A stretch of DNA of 64,000 bases from Streptomyces sp. HB132 (GCF_016909575.1 NZ_JAFBGA010000024.1:1-64000); one strand, 5' to 3'. Shown: positions 51,164 through 60,170, counted from the stretch's first letter. Numbers and translations: made by a program. Notes: a model not told the origin generated them from the letters alone.

Positions 51164-52960
51164 TCACCTCGGGTGAGCGGGCTGGAGTCCCGCGTACACA
51201 CCGCCCGTGCCGAGCAGTTCCTCATGCGTTCCCACCTCGGCGATCTTGCCGCCCTCCATGGCGACTATGCGGTCGGCACCCTGGATCGTGGAGAGCCGGT
51301 GGGCGACGACGAAGACGGTTCGGCCGTGCACGAGCCGGGTGAGGGCCTCCTGCACGAGGGCCTCGGAACGGTTGTCGAGCGCGGAGGTCGCCTCGTCCAG
51401 CACAAGCACCCTCGGATCGCGGATCAGCGCCCTCGCGATGGCCAGACGCTGCTTCTGACCGCCCGACAGCTGCGCGCCGCGCTCCCCGATGACGGTGTCC
51501 AGACCGCTCGGCAGGCCGTTCACGAACTCCAGCGCGTTGGCGTCCCGGAGTGCGCGTTCCAGTGCCTCCTCGTCCGTGTCTCCCATGCCGTAGGTGACGT
51601 TGTCGCGGATGCTGCCCTCGAAGAGGATCGACTCCTGGGGGACCACCGACAGGAAGCGCCGGTAGGTACGGAGATCGAGACCGGCCATGTCGGTGCCGTC
51701 GAGCAGGATGCGGCCCGAGGTGGGCCTGATGAAGCCGATGAGCAGGTTGAGGACCGTGGACTTGCCCGCGCCCGAGGCTCCGACGAGTGCGATGGTCTCC
51801 CCCGGCCGGGCGGAGAGGGTGAAGCCGTGGACCGCAGGCTCCCCGTCCTCGTAGGCGAACCCGGTGTCCTCGAAGTCGATGCGTCCGACGACGCTCTCGA
51901 CCCGGGCCTTGCCGGCGTTGTTCTCCAGATCGGGTGCCTGCAGCACCTCCCCTGCCGACCGCACCGACTCCAGCCCCTTGGCGAGGAGGGGAGCCAGACC
52001 CAGCAAAGTCGTCACGGAGCCGGTCAGGACGGTGAAGAAGGAGCTCAGCATCACCACGTCGCCAGGGGTGATGGCCATCCACCCGTGGTACGCCACCAGG
52101 GCGGAGCCCGTGAGGCACAGCACACCGAGGGTGTTGAGAATGACCCAGGCCAGAGAACCGAAGCGGCCGTTGATCATGTCCAGGCGCATCCCGGCCGCGA
52201 ACACCTGGCGCAGCGAACCGTCGACCCGGCCGAGTGCCGTCCGTTCCAGACCGTGTGCGCGGGTGATGGGGATGAGCGTGGTCATCTCGCCGACGCGCGA
52301 GGAGAGATGCTCGACCTCGCGGCGGAAGGACTCGTTGTGACGGCGCAGCCGCCCTCGCAGTTTCATCACGAGGAAGCCGGATGCGGGCACCACGACGAGG
52401 AACACCGGCAGGAACTCCGGTACCCGCACTCCGATGACCACGAGCCCGCCGATCAAGGTGACCACCGCGCCGAGCCCCAAGTCGGAACTCTGCTGAACCA
52501 TCTGTTCGACGGCTTCGACGTCACGGACCACCTTGGCCTGCAGCACGCTCGAACTCACCCGCGAGTGATAGCCGATGGACAGTTGCTGCATCCGGCGACA
52601 GAGGGCCGAGCGCAGAGTGATGCCCATACGACGGATGCTGCCGGCGAGGCACCTCACGTACCACTGGTGGAGCGGGTAGTTGATCACGAGGATGAACAGC
52701 AGTACACCGCTCGCCTTCCAGATCCCCGATTCGGGGCCGTGCTGGACGACCACGTCGAGAACAGTGGCGGTGATCAGTGGCAGCAGCCAGATGGGACTGT
52801 GTTTCACGACGAAGATGGCGACCGCCAGGGCCAGCCGACCGCGGTCGGGCCGGAAGAGATGACCGAGGGTACGGACCGGGTTCTCCCCGCGGTAGCGGTG
52901 ATCGAGGTGGTCGAAGGGTGCCAGGGGTTCGGCGGAGAGCGGTGAAAGCGCTTTCTTCAT
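51164..52960 (-). CDS. ABC exporter, fused membrane and ATPase domains
   Basis: 598 residues. Six-helix ABC_membrane domain (about 40-330), then an ATPase: Walker A VGASGAGKSTVLN (about 390), Q loop VVPQESILFEG, signature LSGGQKQRLAIARAL (about 495-509), Walker B VLVLDEATSALD, H loop VAHRLST. A MsbA/Lmr-type half-transporter that should work as a homodimer, exporting a lipid, drug or peptide; substrate unknown. ATG 52960 is preceded by GGGATGATCCC, not a good RBS; extending upstream adds only Arg/Gly-rich sequence. Confidence 0.93.
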   Translation of the reverse strand: MKKALSPLSAEPLAPFDHLDHRYRGENPVRTLGHLFRPDRGRLALAVAIFVVKHSPIWLLPLITATVLDVVVQHGPESGIWKASGVLLFILVINYPLHQWYVRCLAGSIRRMGITLRSALCRRMQQLSIGYHSRVSSSVLQAKVVRDVEAVEQMVQQSSDLGLGAVVTLIGGLVVIGVRVPEFLPVFLVVVPASGFLVMKLRGRLRRHNESFRREVEHLSSRVGEMTTLIPITRAHGLERTALGRVDGSLRQVFAAGMRLDMINGRFGSLAWVILNTLGVLCLTGSALVAYHGWMAITPGDVVMLSSFFTVLTGSVTTLLGLAPLLAKGLESVRSAGEVLQAPDLENNAGKARVESVVGRIDFEDTGFAYEDGEPAVHGFTLSARPGETIALVGASGAGKSTVLNLLIGFIRPTSGRILLDGTDMAGLDLRTYRRFLSVVPQESILFEGSIRDNVTYGMGDTDEEALERALRDANALEFVNGLPSGLDTVIGERGAQLSGGQKQRLAIARALIRDPRVLVLDEATSALDNRSEALVQEALTRLVHGRTVFVVAHRLSTIQGADRIVAMEGGKIAEVGTHEELLGTGGVYAGLQPAHPR

Positions 52961-53226
52961 GGGATCATCCCACCTGGTCCCGCCGTCGCGGACAACCCCC
53001 GTTCCACGAGAAGAGACGTCGCGCGGGCGGGCCGAGCCACCCGCTGGTCCATGACCGCCGGGGCGGCCTCGACTCTTCGCGTCGAGGCATGGGTGGGGCC
53101 CTACGCGGATGGGTGAACGCATGACTGTCAGCCCGGCGGTCCACCCGCACGGCCCCGGACACGAACCGGAGGAATTCTTTCAGGGTCACGCTGCGTAAGG
53201 CCTCATCGAGGGGGTAGCGGGCGGGA

Positions 53227-53535
53227 ATGTTCAGGTACAGGCGCGTACGAGTAGTGACCGTGCTGGTCATCGGCTGGGTGGTACTGACCGCCGTGGAGCG
53301 GTATGCGGAGCGGTCGCCGTGGCCGAGCGCGATGCTGGGCGGGCTCCTGTGGTCGTGCGTGGTGGCGGGAGTCTGGTGGTTCGCCGAGTGGACCCAGTCG
53401 CCGCTGCGTACCGCGCGTGCCTCGGCGACGGCACGCGCGTCGGAGAAAGCCGACGGCCCGAAGCACGGGCCGGACACGGAGACGGACGGCCTCGTCTCCC
53501 GGCGGGCAGATTCCTCTACGCCGTCCCGACGCTGA
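53227..53535 (+). CDS. Small membrane protein of unknown function
   Basis: 102 residues: basic N-terminus (FRYRRVRV), two membrane segments (VVTVLVIGWVVLTAVE, about 9-24, and AMLGGLLWSCVVAGVWWFAEW, about 35-55), and a polar Arg/Ala/Ser-rich cytoplasmic tail. Not recognised. GGGCGGG just before ATG is a weak RBS. It converges on a bidirectional terminator. Confidence 0.55.
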   Translation: MFRYRRVRVVTVLVIGWVVLTAVERYAERSPWPSAMLGGLLWSCVVAGVWWFAEWTQSPLRTARASATARASEKADGPKHGPDTETDGLVSRRADSSTPSRR

Positions 53536-53556
53536 CACCCGGTCGGTGTTCCCGCG

Positions 53557-53611
53557 ACAGACGTAGCCGCCCGTACGCACTCCAGAGGTGCGTACGGGCG
53601 GCTACGTCTGT
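53557..53611. terminator. Bidirectional terminator
   Basis: A 24-base-pair perfect stem (53557-53580 with 53588-53611) around a 7-base loop, between convergent genes. Followed by GCTGTTGTT on the plus strand. Confidence 0.8.
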
Positions 53612-53644
53612 GCTGTTGTTCCACCACCCGGTGAACGCTCCGTC

Positions 53645-54088
53645 TCACAGGCCCCGAGGGCTGTCGCCCGCCACCGTTGACTCGGCCAGCTTCTGGAACT
53701 CGCCCAGGTCGTAGTTGGCAAGCACGGAGTCGAGGTTGGTCAGAGCGCCCAGGCGCTCGACGAACCCGCTGGGGTCGTACTCGATCTGCAGGGCGACCCG
53801 GCTGGACGTCTCGTCCAGGCGGTGGAAGGTGACCACTCCGGCGTGATGCACGCCCTCGATCGTCTTCCAGGCGATCCGGTCCTGCGGGACGACCTCGGTG
53901 AGCTCCGCGACGAAGCTCTTGTCTGCGCCCGGCAGGGACAACTGCCAGGAGAATCGGCGCTCGTCCATCGGATCGACACGTCGTACGTGGCTGAGGAACT
54001 TCGGCCACTGCGCCACATCGCTCCACAGAGCCCAGGTAACGCTGACCGGCGCCTTGATGTCGACGGTTTCGACGAGGGAGGAGGACAT
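53645..54088 (-). CDS. SRPBCC (polyketide cyclase/dehydrase-like) protein
   Basis: 147 residues, START/SRPBCC fold: ETVDIKAPVSVTWALWSDVAQWPKFLSHVRRVDPMDERRFSW is the standard N-terminal strand-helix, followed by RIAWKTIEGVHHAGVVTFHRLD and a C-terminal helix. Small ligand-binding or cyclase-like proteins of this class have diverse roles; distance from the PKS argues against a part in that pathway. ATG 54088, with AAGGGG further upstream. Confidence 0.82.
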   Translation of the reverse strand: MSSSLVETVDIKAPVSVTWALWSDVAQWPKFLSHVRRVDPMDERRFSWQLSLPGADKSFVAELTEVVPQDRIAWKTIEGVHHAGVVTFHRLDETSSRVALQIEYDPSGFVERLGALTNLDSVLANYDLGEFQKLAESTVAGDSPRGL

Positions 54089-54120
54089 GGGAAACAACCC
54101 CTTCTTGCTCGGTTACGCCT

Positions 54121-54153
54121 TGCACCGCCGACTACCCGGTAGTCGGCGGTGCA
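54121..54153. promoter_or_regulatory. 33-base perfect palindrome
   Basis: Arms of 16 bases, TGCACCGCCGACTACC and its complement, around a single C. It lies 33 bases before the SRPBCC start and 157 bases past the GH114 stop, both on the minus strand. It could be a terminator hairpin for GH114 or an operator for SRPBCC; no T-tail follows. Confidence 0.5.
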
Positions 54154-54309
54154 CGCATGTCACTCCGGGCTGCGGCTGATCACGGACAAGGCTTCGCCTC
54201 CGGTGTCCGAGGCCGGCCTCGCCGTACAGGGCGAGGAGTCGCTCCGGACCGACGCCCGCGTCCTGCTCGCATCGACCGCTTGTCCCACCGCGGGCCCGCC
54301 CCGGAAGAG

Positions 54310-55128
54310 TCAGCAGGTCTTTCGGACGTACCCGCTGTCACCCGGGGCGCTGACGTCGACGTCGCGCAGGACGACACTGAGCCGGCTGCCGAAATCGGCA
54401 CACGTCGCCTCGAATGCCGAGGCCTTGTACTCGATCACGATGACGTTGTCACCGAACCCCTCGGTGTAGTCCCCGCACTCGTCCCACTCACCGCATTCCT
54501 CGGCGACGGCGAAGTCCAGGCCCGTCTCGTCGCGAGCGAGGGAGAAGTTCGCGGTGTTCTTCTGCGCGATGGCGAGGTTCTGCTGATGGGCATGGTCGGC
54601 GAGCATCCTGACGAACGTCTTCGCGTTCGCCTCGCTGATCAGATCGGTCCGGGCGAAGGTGTCGAGGTTGTCGGGCTCGACGGCCTGGAAGCCCTTGGTC
54701 GCACACGTGTCGATCCAGGAGTTCACCTTGGCGGCGATGCGCTGCCGCTTGGCGTCGCTCCGGATGTCCAGAATCGCCTCGCCCCACCCTTCGTCGTAGA
54801 CGATGTCGCCGTCGGCGTCCCGCAGCAGCAGGTCGCCCCACTCACTCTCGGCTCCCGGCTGAGCCTGGAAGGCGTTGACGTAGCAGATGTTGTACAGGCC
54901 CGCCGCGGGTGAGGCACTGTGGTCACGGCTCACGACCTTCACTCCGGCCGGCGGCGTGTACGGCTCGCCGATCTGGTAGTCGAAGTCGGCGTGTGCCGGC
55001 GGAGGCGTCGCCGCCTGGGACGCGCCGTTCGCGGTGGAGGACACGAACAGTGCAGTGATCAGAGCCGCTGTCGCAGCAACTGCCACAGGGACCCGCCCGC
55101 GAAAGCGGACACGATGGGTGGGGGACAT
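54310..55128 (-). CDS. Secreted GH114 endo-alpha-1,4-polygalactosaminidase-like protein
   Basis: 272 residues. Signal peptide (RVRFRGRVPVAVAATAALITALFVSSTANGASQA, cleavage near 35-40). The body is a GH114 TIM-barrel-like domain: FDYQIGEPYTPPAGVKVVSRD, YNICYVNAFQAQPGAES, GFQAVEPDNLDTF and IVIEYK. Such enzymes cleave galactosaminogalactan-like polymers, often of fungal origin; activity here is inferred. ATG 55128 has GGAG 7 bases upstream and a long leader. Confidence 0.85.
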   Translation of the reverse strand: MSPTHRVRFRGRVPVAVAATAALITALFVSSTANGASQAATPPPAHADFDYQIGEPYTPPAGVKVVSRDHSASPAAGLYNICYVNAFQAQPGAESEWGDLLLRDADGDIVYDEGWGEAILDIRSDAKRQRIAAKVNSWIDTCATKGFQAVEPDNLDTFARTDLISEANAKTFVRMLADHAHQQNLAIAQKNTANFSLARDETGLDFAVAEECGEWDECGDYTEGFGDNVIVIEYKASAFEATCADFGSRLSVVLRDVDVSAPGDSGYVRKTC

Positions 55129-55279
55129 CCAGAGCTCCCGGAAGTGGAGGGTACGTCCCCGCCTCGGACCCCACGCACTGCGTGGATCCTGGCGACTCAG
55201 TCCGGGCTTACGGTGCGTGGACCGCGATACCGGCTGGGCGTACCTCTGGCGCAGAGTGCTCGACTCCGGCGCTGGATGG

Positions 55280-55308
55280 AGTAAAGCGAGCACGGTTCGG
55301 CATGTCAA
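55280..55308 (-). promoter_or_regulatory. Strong promoter of GH114 gene with long leader
   Basis: TTGACA (55308-55303), 17-base spacer, TTTACT (55285-55280), close to the sigma-70-type consensus. Transcription would start near 55273, leaving a 5' leader of about 145 bases before ATG 55128. The rest of the 435-base gap to 55563 shows nothing recognisable. Confidence 0.65.
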
Positions 55309-55563
55309 CAGATCACAACTAATGACGGTGCGCGGGACACGACGAGAGCGCACGGTGCGAACCGCTGTCGCCACCTACCGAGTCGACCGGCAGTGACGTG
55401 GCCAACTCCTCGCCGAGGGTCAGCCGTCGGCCGGGGACGCGCCCGGCAGACGCACGCCCCGCCGAGGTTCCGTACTTCACGGACGACCCGCTCGACCGGT
55501 CCGGGGTAGGCGGCCTGGGCATCGCGCAGAGCGCGCGGTGCGCGGGCGGCACCTGCCGGCGTA

Positions 55564-56181
55564 TCACCCGTAGAGCGAGCGGGCTCCCGGGCTGTCGCCC
55601 TTGAAGCGCTGGCCTGCGGCGATCTCCTCTCCCACCACCGACCAGGCGGTCCCGTCGTCCCGGAAGGGGAGCGGGTCAATGCTGCTCGTCTCCTGCCGGA
55701 TGCGCTCGACCTCGCGCTCAAGGCGCTCGAAGTCGGCTTCCTCGTCACCGTCGTCGCCGCTGAAGGTGAACTCCTCGAGCAGACGCTGGAACCGGACGGT
55801 GACCTGCACGAGCGAGGAGACGTCCGTGTGGAGTTCCTGCACGGTCTCGTCATCGGCGTCGAAGGCGTGCACCTTGCCGGAAACGGGGTCGAGGGCGAGG
55901 TGGGCGTTGAGCAACCAGCCGATGACGGGCCAATGCCCCGCGCTCACCGAAGCGTCCTCGAAATCCTCGGCGTCGACGACGTCCTGGACGAGGGACAGCC
56001 GACCGGAGTCCGCGTCGGGCTCACGCAGGTGGAGCGTCCCGGTGGGGAGGCCGACGGTCTGCAGGAGGCGGGCACCCTCGGTGTCCGCGGTGGTGGGCGG
56101 GAAGGCGGTGGCGGGCAGGGTCGCGAGCCGGTCCTCGCCGAGGGCGTCGGCGAGTCCGCTGCGGGTGACGTCGAAAAGCAC
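55564..56181 (-). CDS. SUKH-4 family immunity-like protein
   Basis: 205 residues, acidic, no signal. The order of motifs (LATLPATAFPP, LLQTVGLPTG, GHWPVIGWLLNAHLALDPVSGKVHAFDADDETVQELHTDVSSLVQVTVRF, then a helical C-terminus) fits SUKH-4 proteins, which often neutralise polymorphic toxins. No toxin gene lies beside it, so it may be an orphan immunity gene. GTG 56181 has GGAG upstream and an in-frame stop 39 bases before. Confidence 0.65.
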   Translation of the reverse strand: MLFDVTRSGLADALGEDRLATLPATAFPPTTADTEGARLLQTVGLPTGTLHLREPDADSGRLSLVQDVVDAEDFEDASVSAGHWPVIGWLLNAHLALDPVSGKVHAFDADDETVQELHTDVSSLVQVTVRFQRLLEEFTFSGDDGDEEADFERLEREVERIRQETSSIDPLPFRDDGTAWSVVGEEIAAGQRFKGDSPGARSLYG

Positions 56182-56314
56182 TGCCTGGACTCCGAACTCG
56201 GCCGCGGTACGGGCGCCTTATGACTCCTCGGTGGACTCCCTTGACCGGTCCCGCTCCTCACGCGGGGTGCCACCCAGCAGCCGGACAGCTACCCGGGAGC
56301 GCCATGCCCTTGCC

Positions 56315-57511
56315 TCACCGCTCGCCCGCAAGGTCGACTTCTTCGCGGTGCACCGGTGGCGTATCTGCCGTCTCCGGACGGCGCCAGGGCCGCACAACGG
56401 GCGATGACACCGCCCGCCACCAAGCCTCGGAGGAAAACTTCCCGGACGGTTCGAACGGCTCGCCCGGACGGGGGAGCGCCAGCGCCTGCCCCACCTCGTC
56501 GGCGGCGTCCTTCATCCACTCCCCCGGCTCCGACCACGGGTGCGGGGCGAGGTTGAAGGTGCCCCAGTGGATCGGCAGCAGCGCACCGTGCGGCTTGCCC
56601 CCCTGGAGGTCCAGGTGTGCCCGCAGGCCCTCGGCCGGTGTCATGTGGATGTCGGGCCAGTACTCCGAATAGGCGCCGACCTGGATCATCGTCACGTCGA
56701 AGGGGCCGTGCTCGGCACCGATGTCCTGGAAGCCGGAGAAATAGCCGGTGTCCCCGCTGTGGTACACCCGGTGCTCCGGGCCCGCGACGACCCACGAGGC
56801 CCACAGCGTGTGCTGCTGGTTGCGCAGTCCTCGCCCGCAGAAGTGCCGTGCGGGGGTAGCGGTCAGGCTGATGCCCGCGATCTGCGCGGTCTCGTTCCAG
56901 TCGAGCTCGTGGATGCGGTCCAGGGGCACGCCCCAGCGCTCGAGGTGGGCCCCCACTCCGAGTGGCACCGCGAAGACCGTGTCCGTCCCCGCGAGCGCCT
57001 TGATCGTCGGCAGGTCGAGGTGGTCGTAGTGGTCGTGGGAGATCACGACGGCGTCGACCGGCCCGAGCGAGGCCAGCGGCAGCGGGACGGGGTGCAGCCG
57101 CTTGGGCCCCGCGAAGGCGAACGGCGAGCAGCGCTCGCCCCAGACCGGGTCGAACAGCACCCGGCGGCCGTCGATCTCGGTGAGCACGCTGGAGTGGCCC
57201 AGCCAGGTCACGCGTAGGCCCGTGGCAGGCGGCTCGGCCAGGTCCGCCAGGGTCGTGGCGTGAACGGGCACCGTGCCGAGCGGGGATCTGCGGGCGCGTT
57301 CCTCCTTGCGGAAGTACACCTTGGCGAATTCCAGCATGGAGCCGGACGGCCTGGTCCGTGCCCCTTCCGGATTCTGGAACACTCCGTCGGCGAAATTGGG
57401 CGAGCGGCGGATCCGCTCCATGCGTGCCCCGGCCGGGTCCGCCCCGAAGGCGTCGGGGCGCAGCGAGCGGAGTCGGGTACGGAGCGTGGGCTGATGGTCT
57501 GCGCCGGTCAC
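56315..57511 (-). CDS. MBL-fold metallo-hydrolase (UlaG/NAPE-PLD-like)
   Basis: 398 residues. Metal-binding HxHxDH is SHDHYDHLD, preceded by TWLGHSSVLTEIDGRRVLFDPVWG; further ligands are in ATPARHFCGRG, YHSGDTGYF and LPIHWGTF. This is the UlaG-like hydrolase layout that includes NAPE-phospholipase D relatives, so a phosphodiester or lactone substrate is plausible. GTG 57511 is chosen for GGAG at 5-base spacing; ATG 57541 adds ten residues without an RBS. Confidence 0.88.
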   Translation of the reverse strand: MTGADHQPTLRTRLRSLRPDAFGADPAGARMERIRRSPNFADGVFQNPEGARTRPSGSMLEFAKVYFRKEERARRSPLGTVPVHATTLADLAEPPATGLRVTWLGHSSVLTEIDGRRVLFDPVWGERCSPFAFAGPKRLHPVPLPLASLGPVDAVVISHDHYDHLDLPTIKALAGTDTVFAVPLGVGAHLERWGVPLDRIHELDWNETAQIAGISLTATPARHFCGRGLRNQQHTLWASWVVAGPEHRVYHSGDTGYFSGFQDIGAEHGPFDVTMIQVGAYSEYWPDIHMTPAEGLRAHLDLQGGKPHGALLPIHWGTFNLAPHPWSEPGEWMKDAADEVGQALALPRPGEPFEPSGKFSSEAWWRAVSSPVVRPWRRPETADTPPVHREEVDLAGER

Positions 57512-57635
57512 AACATCTCCAGAGGGAGTCGGTCGTCTCATTATGGTCGGGGGTTACGGCAGGGCGAGGGCTCGACGGTGAACGGAGCGCGTGCCCGCGC
57601 TCCCCGGAGCCGCTCGTACCTCGGGGCGTGTCGCT

Positions 57636-58076
57636 TCAGACACGCGGCTGGCCGTAGACGTGTTCGATCCGCAGGGTCAGGACGACCCTGCGGTCCTGGA
57701 CCATCGCCCGGCGGTAGTCGTCCCAGTCGGGATGCTCGCCCTGGACGTCCCGGTAGAGGGTGACGAGCTGCTCCACGACCGCGTCGTGGGGGTCGCCGGC
57801 GGGCGGTGTCAGCTCGGCCGTGACGTCGGCGACGGTCCAGGCCCACCGGTCGTCGCTGGTCACGTGGTAGCTCGCCCGCGGGTCCCGGCGGAGGTTGCGG
57901 GTCTTGGCCCGGCCCTCAGTGACGGACACGCGGATCACCTCTTCCTCGGGGTAGTAGGCGTGGTTCACGTTGGACAGCTGTGGCCGCCCGTCCCGCTTGA
58001 GGGTGACCAGCACCCCGCCGTCGCACTCCCCGAGGAGGCGGAGCAGCGCCTCGCGCGCGGGTTCGAAGTCCGTCAT
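57636..58076 (-). CDS. PPOX-class F420/FMN-dependent oxidoreductase
   Basis: 146 residues, split-barrel fold: GVLVTLKRDGRPQLSNVNHAYYPEEEVIRVSVTEGRAKTRNLRRDPRASYHV is the usual cofactor-binding half, ending in VVLTLRIEHVYGQ. Members use F420 or FMN to reduce small molecules. ATG 58076. Divergent from the amino-acid dehydrogenase gene. Confidence 0.88.
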   Translation of the reverse strand: MTDFEPAREALLRLLGECDGGVLVTLKRDGRPQLSNVNHAYYPEEEVIRVSVTEGRAKTRNLRRDPRASYHVTSDDRWAWTVADVTAELTPPAGDPHDAVVEQLVTLYRDVQGEHPDWDDYRRAMVQDRRVVLTLRIEHVYGQPRV

Positions 58077-58154
58077 GCCGGATCCAACGTCCGCGCCCTC
58101 CGCAGGATTCCGCATTCGGCGCACGGTCATGTCACATCTGGAGTTCCGCGGACG

Positions 58155-58199
58155 TTGACAACCGTGTCGCGCCTACCAATACTGACTCGCTGTTCAGTA
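58155..58199 (+). promoter_or_regulatory. Promoter with TetR-type operator
   Basis: TTGACA (58155-58160), 17-base spacer, AATACT (58178-58183). A dyad TACTGA-N8-TCAGTA (58180-58199) overlaps the -10 and the predicted start. A TetR gene lies directly downstream of the controlled gene, making it the likely repressor. Confidence 0.65.
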
Positions 58200-58229
58200 A
58201 ACGGACTCGCGTGCTCCAGGAGCGGCCCC

Positions 58230-59429
58230 ATGACGTCCCTCTCTCCCGCTCCGCTGATCTCCGTGACCTGGACGGACCACGTGACCGGCACCGAGGGCTA
58301 CCTCGTCGTCGACCGGCTGGTGCGTGGCGTGTCGAGCGGGGGGCTGCGGATGAGGCAGGGCTGCAGCCTCGCGGAGGTGACGGGACTGGCGCGTGGCATG
58401 TCGATGAAGGAGGCCCTGCACTTCGACGCCGACAACCCGGGCGCGCGTTACATCCCGCTGGGCGGCGCCAAAGGTGGCATCGACTGCGACCCGCGGGCCC
58501 CCGCCGCCTACGGGGTGCTGGTCCGCTTTCTGCGGGCGATGCGCCCGTACGTCGAGCATGTGTGGACGACCGGCGAGGACCTCGGGCTCAGTCAGGACCT
58601 CGTCGACCGGGCCGCGAGGGAGGCCGGACTGGTGTCCACTGTGCAGGCGGCCTACCCCCTGCTGGACGACGAGACGGGGGCGCGGCAGCGGCTGGCGGAT
58701 GCCTTCGCCGTCACGGTCGACGGGATCGGGCTGGACGAGCTGGTCGGCGGGTGCGGGGTGGCGGAATCCGCGCTCGCCGCACTGGACCGGGCGGGCGTGC
58801 CGCACGGCGACGCCCGTGTGTCCCTCCAGGGACTCGGCACGATGGGCGGGGCGACGGCCCGCTTCCTCTCCCGGGCCGGGCTGACGGTCGTCGCCGTGGC
58901 GGACGTCGAGGGGACGATCGGCAATCAGGCCGGCCTGGACGTCGAGGCGCTGCTGGCCGCGCGTGACCCACACGGGACGGTGGACCGTGGGGTGCTGCGG
59001 AACGGGGACCAGGAGCTCCCGGCCGATGCCTGGCTGGCCGCCGACGCGGAGGTTCTGGTGCCGGCCGCCGTGTCGTATGCCGTGAACACCGTGAACCAGA
59101 CTTTGATCAGGGCACGTTGGGTGGTCGAGGCGGCCAATATGCCGGTCCTCCCGGAGGCGGAGTCACTGCTCGCCGAGCGCGGTGTCACGGTGCTGCCCGA
59201 TGTGGTCGTCAACTCCGGTACCAACGCGTGGTGGTGGTGGACTTTGTTCGGGGAGATCGGGCCCGACGCCGAGGAGGCGTTCGCGCGCACCCGTCGCTCC
59301 ATGCGCGCGCTCATCGACAGCGTTCTGGAACGGGCGGCGGCGGACGGCTGCACGCCGCGGGAAGCCGCGCACGCCATCGTCGCGGACCGTCTGCCGGTGA
59401 TGGCCGAGCGGTTCGGCTGGTACAGGTAG
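58230..59429 (+). CDS. Glu/Leu/Phe/Val dehydrogenase family protein
   Basis: 399 residues. Substrate-binding PLGGAKGGIDCDP (about 76-88, with the conserved Lys) and VWTTGEDLGLSQ, then a Rossmann segment VSLQGLGTMGGATARFL (about 200-216), and the C-terminal EAANMPV...DVVVNSGTNAWWWW. It should deaminate an amino acid to a 2-oxo acid with NAD(P). ATG 58230 with AGGAG 7 bases upstream. Followed after 54 bases by a TetR gene whose candidate operator lies in this promoter. Confidence 0.88.
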   Translation: MTSLSPAPLISVTWTDHVTGTEGYLVVDRLVRGVSSGGLRMRQGCSLAEVTGLARGMSMKEALHFDADNPGARYIPLGGAKGGIDCDPRAPAAYGVLVRFLRAMRPYVEHVWTTGEDLGLSQDLVDRAAREAGLVSTVQAAYPLLDDETGARQRLADAFAVTVDGIGLDELVGGCGVAESALAALDRAGVPHGDARVSLQGLGTMGGATARFLSRAGLTVVAVADVEGTIGNQAGLDVEALLAARDPHGTVDRGVLRNGDQELPADAWLAADAEVLVPAAVSYAVNTVNQTLIRARWVVEAANMPVLPEAESLLAERGVTVLPDVVVNSGTNAWWWWTLFGEIGPDAEEAFARTRRSMRALIDSVLERAAADGCTPREAAHAIVADRLPVMAERFGWYR

Positions 59430-59483
59430 GTCATCGGGTACGGGGGCGGAAGTCCGGAGCAGCACGTTGGTTAGGCTGGCCGC

Positions 59484-60095
59484 GTGACGAGAGTACGACT
59501 GAGCGTGGCGGAGCGTCGTGAGGAACTCCTGCGCGCCGCCGTCGAGCAGATCGAGGTCCGGGGCGTGTCCGCGGTCCGGATCGCCGATGTGGCCGCCGTT
59601 CTCGGCGTGAGCAATGCACTGGTGCTCTACCACTTCTCGTCCAAGGAGAAATTGGTGGCCTCCGCGTTCGCCTACGCGGCGGAGGCCGATCTCGCCCATC
59701 TGCGGAAACTGCTGACCCGTCGCACCAGCGCGGTCCGACGGCTCCGTGCCGCCGTTCGCTGGTACGCGCCGACCGGTCAGGACAAGGGGTGGAGGTTGTG
59801 GATCGAGGGCTGGGCGTCCTCCCTGCGTGATCCGGTGCTGCGCGATGTGGCCGGAGATCTCGACCAGCAGTGGAAGGCGGAACTGACCGAGGTCATCGAG
59901 GAGGGCGCTGCGGCGGGTGAGTTCCACTGCGAGGACCCGATGTCCGTGGCCTGGCGGCTGACGGCCCTTCTGGACGGGCTGGCCGTCCAGATGACGTCGT
60001 ACGCGGGCCCGCTCTCCCGGGCCACGATGCTGCGGTGGACCGAGGAGGCGCTCGCCCGCGAGCTCGGTATGGACCACGCGGCACTGACCGCCTGA
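59484..60095 (+). CDS. TetR-family regulator (BetI-like)
   Basis: 203 residues. HTH at 10-57 (RREELLRAAVEQIEVRGVSAVRIADVAAVLGVSNALVLYHFSSKEKLV), then a helical ligand domain. GTG 59484 is 6 bases after TAGGCT (59472-59477), so it probably also has its own leaderless promoter. Likely controls the dehydrogenase upstream. Confidence 0.9.
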   Translation: MTRVRLSVAERREELLRAAVEQIEVRGVSAVRIADVAAVLGVSNALVLYHFSSKEKLVASAFAYAAEADLAHLRKLLTRRTSAVRRLRAAVRWYAPTGQDKGWRLWIEGWASSLRDPVLRDVAGDLDQQWKAELTEVIEEGAAAGEFHCEDPMSVAWRLTALLDGLAVQMTSYAGPLSRATMLRWTEEALARELGMDHAALTA

Positions 60096-60170
60096 GACCT
60101 CCGCTGCCCCGGACACCCGAGCTCTCCCCGTGCCCGCGCCCGGGAACAGCCGAGCGCGGCCTCACGTCCG

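Noticed and set aside
53645..54088. SRPBCC gene as a polyketide cyclase of the PKS cluster
   Set aside because: It lies over 40 kb from the PKS, among unrelated genes, and the PKS is modular type I, which does not need such a cyclase.
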